Below, piece after piece: positions 1 through 6,092 of a stretch of 11,107 nt of DNA; position 1 is the stretch's first letter, and the number at the start of each line of letters is the position of its first letter. Location: contig JALNVY010000065.1 in the NCBI GenBank assembly GCA_023231165.1, positions 1 to 11,107 on the forward strand, read 5' to 3'. The position numbers and the translations under genes are program-made. A model generated the notes under the pieces. The model was not told where the DNA came from. It saw nothing but the letters and a program-made list of their open reading frames with translations, and searched no databases. This stretch comes from Syntrophales bacterium (GTDB taxonomy: Bacteria; Desulfobacterota; Syntrophia; Syntrophales; UBA8958).

Positions 1-263
1 CCGAAGGCGGCAAGGATCTTTCTCACCCATTCAACATAACGGGAGACACGCTGTTCCCCTTCGCCTTCGGACTGTCCATGCCCGGGCAGTTCAACCGCCA
101 GGATGTTAAAATCGTTCTTTAAAACTGAATACTGATAGACCCAGTTGGTATGATCTCCACCGGAACCGTGAATGAAGACAAGGGTCCTGTTGTTTTCCTG
201 CCAGGCATTGCTGTTCATCCAGCAGGCTATCTTGACTCCGTCGATATCCCGTTTGGCGATCAT
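1..263 (-). CDS. alpha/beta hydrolase, N-terminal part (runs off window edge)
   Basis: The first 87 codons of a minus-strand gene are present; the rest lies beyond position 1. The start is ATG at 263-261, with AGGAGG at 274-269 giving a 5-nt spacing. The visible protein shows the front of an alpha/beta-hydrolase fold. A beta strand LVFIHGSGGDHTNW (about residues 28-41) carries the HG motif of the oxyanion hole, and a second strand ends in LPGHGQSEG (about 59-67), typical of the family's N-terminal half. The nucleophile elbow (GxSxG) and the His lie outside the window, so substrate and exact activity cannot be stated; esterase, lipase and haloperoxidase-like members all share this front end. 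No signal peptide is seen, so a cytoplasmic enzyme is likely. It is divergent from proC across a 205-bp gap. Confidence 0.8.
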   Translation of the reverse strand, partial: MIAKRDIDGVKIACWMNSNAWQENNRTLVFIHGSGGDHTNWVYQYSVLKNDFNILAVELPGHGQSEGEGEQRVSRYVEWVRKILAAF

Positions 264-299
264 CCTGACCTCCTCATCTGGTAATTTAGTATGGTATCC

Positions 300-319
300 C
301 CAGATTAAACCAGATTAAA
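300..319. repeat. short tandem repeat, two copies of a 10-bp unit
   Basis: CCAGATTAAA occurs twice head to tail (300-309 and 310-319), followed by the partial copy CCACATTA. It lies in the gap between the hydrolase gene and proC. It could be a binding site or simple slippage; nothing in the sequence decides. Confidence 0.6.
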
Positions 320-403
320 CCACATTACCGTTTATATTTTCGTCCTTTTCGTAACATATTTTCGCTACTTTACGCAACCAGTGATTTATCTGCCATCACC
401 CTA

Positions 404-433
404 TTGACACTGTGACCAAAAAAGGATTAAAAA
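404..433 (+). promoter_or_regulatory. candidate sigma70 promoter for proC
   Basis: A perfect -35 box TTGACA lies at 404-409. The downstream A/T-rich stretch offers TTAAAA at 427-432 (17-bp spacer) or TAAAAA at 428-433 (18 bp) as a weak -10. The position, 36-65 bp ahead of the proC start, is suitable. The -10 match is poor, so this is only a candidate. Confidence 0.4.
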
Positions 434-468
434 TACATTCATATCGAAGAAAAAAGGGGGGAGCTGTC

Positions 469-1287
469 ATGTTGAAGGGAAAAAAGGTTGGCGTTATCGG
501 CGGCGGTAAAATGGGCGGTGCGCTCATCGGGGGCATACTTGCCCGTCATCTCGTTCCTGCGGATGGACTCATCGTGGCTGATGGAGACCAGAAGCAACGG
601 GAGGAAATGAAGAAAACCCATGGCGTGGCGACAACGGAAAACAACATACTGGCCGCCAAATCTGCGCAAGTAATTATTTTAGCAGTAAAGCCCCAGAATA
701 TGGCGGAAGTGCTGGCAGATATATCCGGCGTTGTTGACAAATCGAAACTGATCATTTCGATTGCCGCAGGAATTACTATTCCATTCATCGCCGAGCGCCT
801 CAAGCAGGGGACGCGGATTATCCGCACCATGCCCAATACCCCGGCTATTATCGGCGAAGGGATGACCGCTCTGGCCGCCGGACAGGCGGCAACAAAGGAC
901 GATATGGCTATGGCTCAGCACATCTTCAATGCCGTCGGGAAAACCGTCGTCGTCAAAGAAGATCAGATGGACGCCGTAACGGGTCTCAGCGGCAGCGGGC
1001 CCGCTTACGCCTTCATTATGATCGAGGCCCTTTCCGACGGGGGGGTGCACATGGGACTCAGTCGCGACACGGCGCTGACATTGGCGGCCCAAACCCTGCA
1101 AGGCGCCGCCAAGCTCTTTCTTTGTGGAGAAAAGCATCCCGGACAGTTGAAAGACATGGTCACTTCGCCCGGAGGAACTACGATTGCCGGGATACGGGTC
1201 CTTGAGGACGGCAAGATCAGGGGAACTCTTATGGCTGCCGTAGAAGCGGCGACCATGCGTTCCAAGGCCCTGGGCAGCCAGAAATAA
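469..1287 (+). CDS. proC: pyrroline-5-carboxylate reductase
   Basis: This enzyme carries out the last step of proline synthesis: NAD(P)H-dependent reduction of 1-pyrroline-5-carboxylate to L-proline in the cytoplasm. The 272-residue product has the family's normal length. An N-terminal Rossmann nucleotide-binding motif GVIGGGKMGGAL is at residues 8-19, LAVKPQ at 71-76, and MPNTPA at 121-126. The C-terminal dimerisation domain has SGSGPAY (174-180) and the P5CR signature ending in TSPGGTTIAG (232-241). The start chosen is ATG 469 because a G-rich Shine-Dalgarno (GGGGGGAG, 456-463) precedes it by 5 nt and the Rossmann motif then falls at the usual distance from the N terminus. The frame stays open upstream to a GTG at 412, but that lacks a ribosome binding site and would add 19 unconserved residues. 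The gene ends 14 bp before the convergent RNase gene, with no clear terminator between them. Confidence 0.95.
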   Translation: MLKGKKVGVIGGGKMGGALIGGILARHLVPADGLIVADGDQKQREEMKKTHGVATTENNILAAKSAQVIILAVKPQNMAEVLADISGVVDKSKLIISIAAGITIPFIAERLKQGTRIIRTMPNTPAIIGEGMTALAAGQAATKDDMAMAQHIFNAVGKTVVVKEDQMDAVTGLSGSGPAYAFIMIEALSDGGVHMGLSRDTALTLAAQTLQGAAKLFLCGEKHPGQLKDMVTSPGGTTIAGIRVLEDGKIRGTLMAAVEAATMRSKALGSQK

Positions 1288-1301
1288 TAATTATTCCGTT
1301 T

Positions 1302-3389
1302 CTAAACCTTTTCCTCCCCGGGGGCGGCCGCCTCGACATCACCTTCGGGTGGCGATGACAAGGGCGGGGCGTTTTTCTTTTGCATGGCGGCCCGACTCGG
1401 CGAACGTCTTCTCCGGCGGGGCGCCTTACTGACCTGCGTCTCGCTTTCTGTCGCGTCGCTCACCGGATCTTCACTGGCTGAAGTTTCACTCACCGGCGCT
1501 TCCCTGACCTGGGATTTAATTGTCGGTGGTTTGCTGGTCGGAGATTTGATTGCCTTTGGTTTACCCTTATTTGCTTCACCGACAGGCGATTCCTTGACAA
1601 GGGCACCACTGACCGGTGTCTCGCCGACATGCGATCCCTCGACAGGCGTTTCACTGGCAGGCGCACCACCAATCGGTGTTTCACCAACCATCGCTTCACT
1701 ACCCGGCGTCACAGTAGGCTTTTTCCTACGGTGACGAGATCTCCGGCGGGACTTCTTCTTTGCCGGTTCAGCGGCACTTCCCGTTACTTCCGGATTTTTA
1801 ATGACCGATTCCCTCTCTCGCACCCTGACGGAGGCGTCTGGACGAGGTTCATCTGATTTGTCTATTGCTTTTTCATTTTCGTGAACTGCTTCCGGAACTA
1901 CTTCCCGCGCCTCGAATTCGATCCTGACATCGTCCCACTGCATATCGGCCTGCCCGTAAATATGGATGGACATATCGAACATCGCTTCTAGCTTACTGAT
2001 TTCGAGGCGTTTTTGATTGAGAAGATAATCCGATATGGCATGGGGCATGGCCACCTTCAATACCGCAAAGGTTCCCTTGACGGCCTTGGATTCTATTTTT
2101 CTGAATGCGCTCAGGGCTGTGTATTCCAGGGATGGCCGGAAGCCGGTGCCTTTGCAGAATGGGCAGGCGGTGTAACTGATCTCCTGGATCGTCGATTGTT
2201 TCTTCTGTCTGGAGAGTTCCAGCATGCCGAATTTCGAGATCTTGGACATCTGGATTCTGGACCGGTCCACACTCAGGGCCTTCTTGAAAGCCCGCTCAAT
2301 TTCGAGTTGATGCTGACGGTCCATCATGTCGATGAAGTCGATGACAATGAGACCGCCCAAGTCCCGAAGGCGCAACTGGCGGGCAATTTCTTCCGCCGCC
2401 TCGAGATTGGTCCGGAAGGCGGTTTCTTCCACATTCCGCTTGTTCGAACCCCGTCCGGAATTAACATCGATGGTGATCATGGCCTCTGTGGGATTGATGA
2501 TAATGTATCCTCCGGATTTGAGATCCACCCGCTCCTGATAAATGACCCGGATCTGGTCTTCGAGGCTGTATTTGTCAAAGATGGGAACCATGTCCTTATA
2601 GAGCTTGATGATCTTCACTGTCCGTGGTGAAACGGTCTTGCAGTAGGTCCGCAGTTTACGGAATGTTTCGTTGTCGTCAACGAGGATCTCTTCGATTTCT
2701 GATGTAAAGTAGTCACGGAGGGAACAGACGCCAAAATCGCTCTCCTGATAGATGACAGCAGGGGCCGTGGTTGCCTTGGCGTTTTTCTGAATCTCCTTCC
2801 ACAACCGGGTGAGATGTTGATAATCCCTCGATAATTCCTGTTTGGTCCGGCTCATTCCTGCGGTCCGAATGATAAATCCCATCCCCTCTTCCAGCTTGAT
2901 CTGCTCCATGATCTCCTTGAGGCGCTTACGATCTTCCTCATCCTCGATCTTTCTGGAAATGCCGCCGCCCTGTTTGTTCGGCAACAGGACAATATATCGT
3001 CCCGGCAAGGAGATATAGGCGGTCAGAAGGGCCCCTTTTCGCTCGCTCACCTCACGCACGACCTGGACGAGGACTTCCTGGCCAACCTTCAGATGCTGTC
3101 TGCCATGTGCGTGGCCGCCTTCTTGCCCATTATCTCCATCGCGCCGCTCAGTAAAATAGTCCTGGCTGACATCCCGGAGTGGCAGGAAACCATCCTTCTT
3201 GCCGCCGTAATTGACAAAGGCCGCCTGAAGTCCTCTTTCGACCTTCATGACGATGCCCTTGTAAAGGTTCCCCGTTATGGGATCCTTGACGGCCATCTGG
3301 ATATTGTAATCCAGCAGCTTGCCGTCATCGACGATTGCCATCCGCTTCTGCTCCGAATGGACGGCATTGATAAGCATTTGTTTTCCCAT
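1302..3389 (-). CDS. rng: ribonuclease E/G family endoribonuclease with long basic C-terminal tail
   Basis: This is a single-strand-specific endoribonuclease that processes 5S/16S rRNA precursors and starts mRNA decay. Residues 1-495 match the RNase G/RNase E catalytic core: an N-terminal MLINAV..KRMAIVDDGKL start, an S1 RNA-binding domain (about 38-128), and a DNase I-like catalytic part. That part has the two metal-binding aspartates, D308 in TIDVNSGRG and D351 in LIVIDFIDM. The Zn-link CPFCKGTG is at 409-416 (two Cys for dimer or tetramer assembly). Residues about 500-695 are a predicted disordered tail, with an Arg/Lys cluster at 544-557, a degenerate 5/10-residue Pro-Glu-Thr-Val repeat at 567-605, and a second Arg cluster PRRRRRSPSR at 657-666. 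E. coli RNase G is about 490 residues and has no such tail, so the architecture is intermediate towards RNase E. The symbol rng is a family-level choice. ATG 3389 has AGGTGA at 3401-3396, 6 nt ahead. A perfect 27-bp palindrome ends 4 nt before that site. Confidence 0.93.
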   Translation of the reverse strand: MGKQMLINAVHSEQKRMAIVDDGKLLDYNIQMAVKDPITGNLYKGIVMKVERGLQAAFVNYGGKKDGFLPLRDVSQDYFTERRDGDNGQEGGHAHGRQHLKVGQEVLVQVVREVSERKGALLTAYISLPGRYIVLLPNKQGGGISRKIEDEEDRKRLKEIMEQIKLEEGMGFIIRTAGMSRTKQELSRDYQHLTRLWKEIQKNAKATTAPAVIYQESDFGVCSLRDYFTSEIEEILVDDNETFRKLRTYCKTVSPRTVKIIKLYKDMVPIFDKYSLEDQIRVIYQERVDLKSGGYIIINPTEAMITIDVNSGRGSNKRNVEETAFRTNLEAAEEIARQLRLRDLGGLIVIDFIDMMDRQHQLEIERAFKKALSVDRSRIQMSKISKFGMLELSRQKKQSTIQEISYTACPFCKGTGFRPSLEYTALSAFRKIESKAVKGTFAVLKVAMPHAISDYLLNQKRLEISKLEAMFDMSIHIYGQADMQWDDVRIEFEAREVVPEAVHENEKAIDKSDEPRPDASVRVRERESVIKNPEVTGSAAEPAKKKSRRRSRHRRKKPTVTPGSEAMVGETPIGGAPASETPVEGSHVGETPVSGALVKESPVGEANKGKPKAIKSPTSKPPTIKSQVREAPVSETSASEDPVSDATESETQVSKAPRRRRRSPSRAAMQKKNAPPLSSPPEGDVEAAAPGEEKV
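1575..1691 (-). repeat. in-gene degenerate 15/30-bp repeats coding a Pro/Glu/Thr/Val tail
   Basis: Within the RNase tail the protein reads as successive decapeptide-like units built on (S/G)ETPV, followed by five variable residues (GETPI, SETPV, GETPV, KESPV). At DNA level the units share GGTGTYTCRCC-like blocks on the plus strand. This looks like a coding minisatellite that has diverged, so its length may vary between strains. Confidence 0.65.
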
Positions 3390-3405
3390 TTTCTTTCACC
3401 TAGTT

Positions 3406-3462
3406 GGGGTCAGACTTACTAATAGACATTTGTTCCAAATGTCTATTAGTAAGTCTGACCCC
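3406..3462. repeat. perfect 27-bp palindrome, 3-nt loop (REP/RAYT-like element)
   Basis: The arms 3406-3432 and 3436-3462 are perfect reverse complements around the loop TTC. The outer ends read GGGGTCAGACTTACT and its complement. It lies between the Sua5/YciO gene and the RNase gene, both on the minus strand, and its edge is 4 nt upstream of the RNase Shine-Dalgarno. No U-run follows on either strand, so it is not a standard terminator. The AAGTCTGACCCCGT half recurs at 4242-4255. From memory, GGGGTCAGACTT ends flank REP-associated tyrosine transposase (RAYT) genes in related bacteria; I infer a miniature relic of that kind. Confidence 0.85.
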
Positions 3463-3481
3463 GTATGACCCTCATATTTAT

Positions 3482-4090
3482 TTAAGTAAAGGCGGATACA
3501 TCGCCTCTTCCTATGCGAATAATTTCCACCGTATCATCCTCGAGACTAATAACAGTGGATTGCCCTCCCGGGCAGAGGCCCCCATCAATAATCAGGTCGA
3601 CACAGTGACCGAATCGCTCCCGAATGAGATCCGGATTGTTCATGGTTTCCCCGTCTTCCGACTTGACACTGGTACTGATAATCGGTTGTCCTAATTCCTT
3701 TACCAAAGCCAGGCAGATGGGATGATCGGGAACCCGGATTCCCGTGGTCTGCCGCTTGGGAAGGATAATCTTGGGAACGAGACGAGAGGCTTGCAGGACA
3801 AAGGTATACGGCCCCGGCAGTAGACGTCGCATAGTCCGATAGGCGTAATCCGTCACGAAGGCGTATTTACTGATGTCTTTGAGGTCGGCGCAGACAAAGC
3901 TTAAAGGCTGTTTCTTGTTTCGCTTCTTGATTTCGTAAATCTTTTCAATGCCTCTTTTATTGAAGAGGTCACAACCCAGCCCATAGACCGTGTCGGTCGG
4001 ATAGATAATTATCCCCCCGCTCCGCAGAATGTCCACAGCCTTTTTGATCAAACGCATCTGAGGGTTCTGGTTATTGACGGCAAGCAGCAT
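3482..4090 (-). CDS. Sua5/YciO/YrdC-family protein (YciO-like threonylcarbamoyl-AMP synthase family)
   Basis: This 202-residue protein has the TsaC/Sua5 fold, which in TsaC makes threonylcarbamoyl-AMP from Thr, bicarbonate and ATP for the t6A37 tRNA modification. Visible motifs are YPTDTVYGLGC (30-40), the basic segment KKRNKKQPLSFVC (55-67), the GPYTFVL strand (93-99), GIRVPDHP (117-124), STS at 139-141, STVI at 178-181 and a C-terminal IGRGDVSAF (193-201). The C-terminal GxGDV ending, and STSVK where TsaC typically has STSAN, resemble E. coli YciO more than TsaC. Threonylcarbamoyl transfer chemistry is therefore likely by family but not certain for this subgroup. The start ATG 4090 has only a weak, distant AAGGGA. 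It sits between cimA and the RNase gene on the same strand, with repeat elements in both gaps, so it may have its own promoter. Confidence 0.88.
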   Translation of the reverse strand: MLLAVNNQNPQMRLIKKAVDILRSGGIIIYPTDTVYGLGCDLFNKRGIEKIYEIKKRNKKQPLSFVCADLKDISKYAFVTDYAYRTMRRLLPGPYTFVLQASRLVPKIILPKRQTTGIRVPDHPICLALVKELGQPIISTSVKSEDGETMNNPDLIRERFGHCVDLIIDGGLCPGGQSTVISLEDDTVEIIRIGRGDVSAFT

Positions 4091-4127
4091 AGTCTTTTTC
4101 GTAATCCCTTAACCTTAAACGCTGGAC

Positions 4128-4156
4128 TCTATATCAGAAATAGAGGGGATTAGCAA
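4128..4156 (-). promoter_or_regulatory. candidate promoter for the Sua5/YciO gene
   Basis: On the minus strand TTGCTA (4156-4151) is followed after exactly 17 bp by TATAGA (4133-4128), each matching four of six consensus bases. This would start transcription near 4121, about 30 nt before the gene. The -10 lies inside a small inverted repeat (CTCTAT 4127-4132 / ATAGAG 4140-4145), flanked by TAATCCC (4102-4108) and GGGATTA (4146-4152). That could be an operator or chance. Confidence 0.35.
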
Positions 4157-4196
4157 TGGAATATGACCATCCATGCGGTCGCTCGGATCGGGTTGG

Positions 4197-4255
4197 TTAT
4201 TCCGGGGACACATTTCGATCCTTTCATGTTTCCGGAATAAGCAAGTCTGACCCCG
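4197..4255. repeat. second GGGGTCAGACTT-type palindromic repeat
   Basis: TTATTCCGG (4197-4205) and CCGGAATAA (4232-4240) form an inverted repeat, extendable to 12 of 14 positions (4197-4210 with 4227-4240). It is followed directly by GCAAGTCTGACCCCG (4241-4255). The AAGTCTGACCCCGT core is identical to the right arm of the palindrome at 3406-3462 and lies in the same orientation. The element touches the last base of the cimA stop codon. I infer the same repeat family, with a different stem. Confidence 0.7.
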
Positions 4256-5842
4256 TTATTTATTCTTATTGTCCCGGTCCTTGCTCAGTTTGTACTGGAT
4301 ACTGTCCACCAGGGCCAGCCAGCTCGCCTCGATAACATTCTCGGAGACGCCGATCGTACTCCAGGTATCCTCTTCATCTTGCGATTCGATCGTCACCTTT
4401 ACCTTCGCCGCCGTTCCCTCACTACCTTCGACGATCCGGACCTTGAAGTCCGTCAGGTGCATTTTCCCGATCTGGGGATAGAATTTGGTCAGGGCCTTCC
4501 GCAGGGCGTTGTCCAGGGCGTTGATGGGTCCGTTGCCTTCCGCCGCCGTTAGTTCCTCCTCGCTACCTACGGAGATCTTGATGGTTGCCTGGGCCTGGGA
4601 CGGCTGCTGGGCCGTCTTGGAAGCAATGACGTGAAAGCACTCCAAGGTAAAAGGTTCAACAAACTCGCCGGTAACCTTCTTGATCAATAACGAAAGTGAT
4701 CCTTCGGCAGCGTCAAATTGATACCCCTCGTCTTCCATCCGCTTGATCTCATCCACGATCCGCCGACTCGCGCCGTTGTTCATCCCCAGATCAATGCCCA
4801 GCTCCCGGGCCTTGTATTCGATGTTACTCTTTCCGGCCAGATCGGAGACCAGGACCCGCTGTTTGTTCCCTACCAGCTCCGGGGCGATATGCTCATAGGC
4901 CAGGGGATTTTTGAGGATGGCACTGACATGGACGCCTCCTTTATGGGCAAAGGCGCTGCGGCCGACGAAGGGACGGGAATTGAGGGGTGAGATATTGGCG
5001 ACGTCGCCGACATAGTTGGACAGGTTGCTCAGGTGATGGATGGCCTCGTCGGAAAGACAACGCTGTGCCATCTTCAACTGGAGATTCGCGATAATGGGAA
5101 TGAGATCGGCGTTCCCGCAGCGCTCCCCGTAACCGTTTACTGTTCCCTGGACCATCCTGGCCCCGGCCAGGACCGCCGCCAGGGAATTGGCAATCCCCAG
5201 GCCGCCGTCATTGTGGGTATGGACCCCCAGCATCGCTTTCGGAACAAAACCGGCGATGTCTTCCGTCATCCGCTGAACGTCGTGGGAAAGCGTCCCGCCG
5301 TTGGTGTCGCAGAGGACAATCCAGTCGGCGCCGGCCCCCAGGGCCGCTTCGATAGTCTGCCGGGCATAGTCGGGATTTTGCCTGTATCCGTCATAGAAAT
5401 GCTCGGCGTCGTAGACGACCTCCTTCCCCTTTCCTTTCAGATAGGCGACGGATTCCTGAATCATGGCCAGATTCTCTTCCCGGGAGATCTCTAGAATATC
5501 CGTTACATGGAGGTCCCAAGTCTTCCCGAAAATGGTGACAACCGGAGTTTCCGCCTGAAGCAGAGCCTGAATATTAGGGCATTCCTCCACTCGCAAGTCC
5601 GACCGGCGAGTGCTGCCAAAGGCCGCTAACTTAGCATTACGAAAGGTTTCATCCTTGGCCAATTCAAAAAAACGGACGTCCTTGGGGTTGGAACCAGGCC
5701 AGCCGCCTTCGATGTAAGGAAATCCCATTTCATCCAGACGCCGGGCAATACGCATCTTTTCCTCGGCAGTAAAATTGATCTGCTCTCCCTGAGAGCCATC
5801 CCTCAGGGTCGTATCGTAAATCATTATCTCCCTCGTGAACAT
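4256..5842 (-). CDS. cimA: (R)-citramalate synthase
   Basis: CimA condenses pyruvate and acetyl-CoA to (R)-citramalate, the first step of the threonine-independent route to 2-oxobutyrate and isoleucine. The 528-residue protein opens with the DRE-TIM catalytic barrel: YDTTLRDGSQGEQ (9-21) with the metal/catalytic Arg14-Asp15, VVTIFGKTWDLHV (101-113), VHTHNDGGLG (207-216) with the HxH metal ligands, and NGYGERCGNADL (236-247). AFAHKGGVHVSA (297-308) follows in the linker, and the LeuA-type regulatory/dimer domain covers about 395-515. The early FGKTWDLHV and GGWPGSNPKD (47-56) segments fit the long CimA subfamily rather than 2-isopropylmalate synthase. ATG 5842 has AGGAGG at 5858-5853, 10 nt ahead. 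ATG 5824 (residue 7), with AGGGAG just before it, is an alternative. The upstream 190-nt leader carries an isoleucine-type attenuator. Confidence 0.94.
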   Translation of the reverse strand: MFTREIMIYDTTLRDGSQGEQINFTAEEKMRIARRLDEMGFPYIEGGWPGSNPKDVRFFELAKDETFRNAKLAAFGSTRRSDLRVEECPNIQALLQAETPVVTIFGKTWDLHVTDILEISREENLAMIQESVAYLKGKGKEVVYDAEHFYDGYRQNPDYARQTIEAALGAGADWIVLCDTNGGTLSHDVQRMTEDIAGFVPKAMLGVHTHNDGGLGIANSLAAVLAGARMVQGTVNGYGERCGNADLIPIIANLQLKMAQRCLSDEAIHHLSNLSNYVGDVANISPLNSRPFVGRSAFAHKGGVHVSAILKNPLAYEHIAPELVGNKQRVLVSDLAGKSNIEYKARELGIDLGMNNGASRRIVDEIKRMEDEGYQFDAAEGSLSLLIKKVTGEFVEPFTLECFHVIASKTAQQPSQAQATIKISVGSEEELTAAEGNGPINALDNALRKALTKFYPQIGKMHLTDFKVRIVEGSEGTAAKVKVTIESQDEEDTWSTIGVSENVIEASWLALVDSIQYKLSKDRDNKNK

Positions 5843-5860
5843 ATAATGCCTTCCTCCTGA

Positions 5861-5898
5861 AAAAAAATCCGCTACCAGGGAACCTGATAACGGATTTT
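5861..5898 (-). terminator. attenuator terminator in the cimA leader
   Basis: Read on the minus strand, 5898-5883 pairs with 5879-5864 as a 16-bp stem with a UUC loop (5882-5880), followed by an unbroken run of U to 5861 (seven U in all, four of them in the stem base). Two of the 16 pairs are G-U wobbles (5887/5875 and 5890/5872). They are pairs only in minus-strand RNA and become A-C mismatches in plus-strand RNA, so the hairpin is built for the cimA transcript. It ends 2 nt before the cimA Shine-Dalgarno region. A terminator between promoter and gene implies attenuation. Confidence 0.9.
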
Positions 5899-5947
5899 GT
5901 GAATGTCTTTTTTTTCTTATCTAAACACTAAACCACGATCAGGCCCC
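5878..5947 (-). promoter_or_regulatory. antiterminator pairing competing with the cimA attenuator
   Basis: In minus-strand RNA, GGGGCCUGAU (5947-5938), which contains the leader stop codon UGA, can pair with AUCAGGUUCCC (5888-5878). Six perfect pairs CCUGAU/AUCAGG are joined through a 2-nt bulge to three GGG/CCC pairs. The helix can extend on the other side by GUGG (5936-5933) with CCGU (5893-5890), after one mismatch. This uses up most of the terminator's 5' arm and its loop, so the two structures exclude each other. A ribosome at the stop codon would cover 5947-5938 and let the terminator form; a ribosome held at upstream Ile codons would leave it free. Confidence 0.75.
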
Positions 5948-6016
5948 GATATTTTCCGGGCTAATTATGCCGCTAATAATAATGCCGATGATCGCGTTCA
6001 GTTTTTTGCCATTCAT
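5939..6016 (-). CDS. isoleucine-rich leader peptide of cimA
   Basis: This is a 25-codon ORF on the minus strand, ATG at 6016-6014 and TGA at 5941-5939, preceded by AAGGAA at 6028-6023 with 6-nt spacing. The peptide begins MNGKKLNA and has eight Ile codons: Ile-Ile at 9-10 (ATC ATC), Ile-Ile-Ile at 12-14 (ATT x3), Ile-Ile at 17-18 (ATA ATT) and Ile at 23 (ATC). It has one Leu and no Val. Known leader peptides of ilv operons (such as IlvL and IvbL) are rich in all the branched-chain residues their pathway makes; an Ile-only leader matches the citramalate pathway, which feeds isoleucine alone. The stop codon sits inside the antiterminator segment, as expected for ribosome-mediated attenuation. 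The peptide is probably a sensor, with no function after translation. Confidence 0.87.
   Translation of the reverse strand: MNGKKLNAIIGIIISGIISPENIGA
5941..5962 (-). promoter_or_regulatory. possible protector (1:2) hairpin of the attenuator
   Basis: AGCCCG (5962-5957) can pair with CGGGGCCU (5948-5941) around an A/U-rich loop, with one or two bulged bases. It would sequester the GGGGCC needed for the antiterminator, giving termination when the leader is not translated. Its 5' arm starts directly after the Ile pair AUA AUU, so a ribosome stalled there would block it. The stem is short, hence the lower confidence. Confidence 0.5.
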
Positions 6017-6039
6017 GATTATTTCCTTACCTGACGCCA

Positions 6040-6068
6040 CCTATAATCGGTTCGAGTTATTTTGTCAA
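6040..6068 (-). promoter_or_regulatory. promoter of the cimA leader transcript
   Basis: On the minus strand a perfect -35 TTGACA (6068-6063) and TATAGG (6045-6040, four of six matches) are separated by 17 bp. Transcription would start near 6033, only a few bases before the leader-peptide Shine-Dalgarno and about 190 nt before cimA. This spacing is normal for attenuated amino-acid operons. Confidence 0.75.
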
Positions 6069-6092
6069 CAGGAAATACCGACAGGTTATAAC
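6062..6092 (+). promoter_or_regulatory. candidate divergent promoter for the binding-protein gene
   Basis: TTGTCA (6062-6067) and TATAAC (6087-6092) are both good hexamers, but the spacer is 19 bp (18 if TTATAA 6086-6091 is used), which is long. The -35 almost coincides with that of the cimA leader promoter on the other strand, because TTTGTCAACA is nearly palindromic. The 5' untranslated region would be about 95 nt, in which I see no clear structure. Confidence 0.35.

Noticed and set aside
412..468. GTG-initiated N-terminal extension of proC
   Set aside because: There is no ribosome binding site ahead of 412, it overlaps the likely promoter, and the family's Rossmann motif sits at the right distance only from ATG 469.
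1384..1734. Plus-strand frame with Ser/Leu/Thr repeats opposite the RNase tail
   Set aside because: The repeats are the reverse reading of the coding minisatellite in the RNase gene; there is no ribosome site.
3406..3462. Palindrome as an intrinsic terminator of the Sua5/YciO gene
   Set aside because: There is no U tract after the stem on either strand, so it is better called a repeat; processing or blocking effects remain possible.
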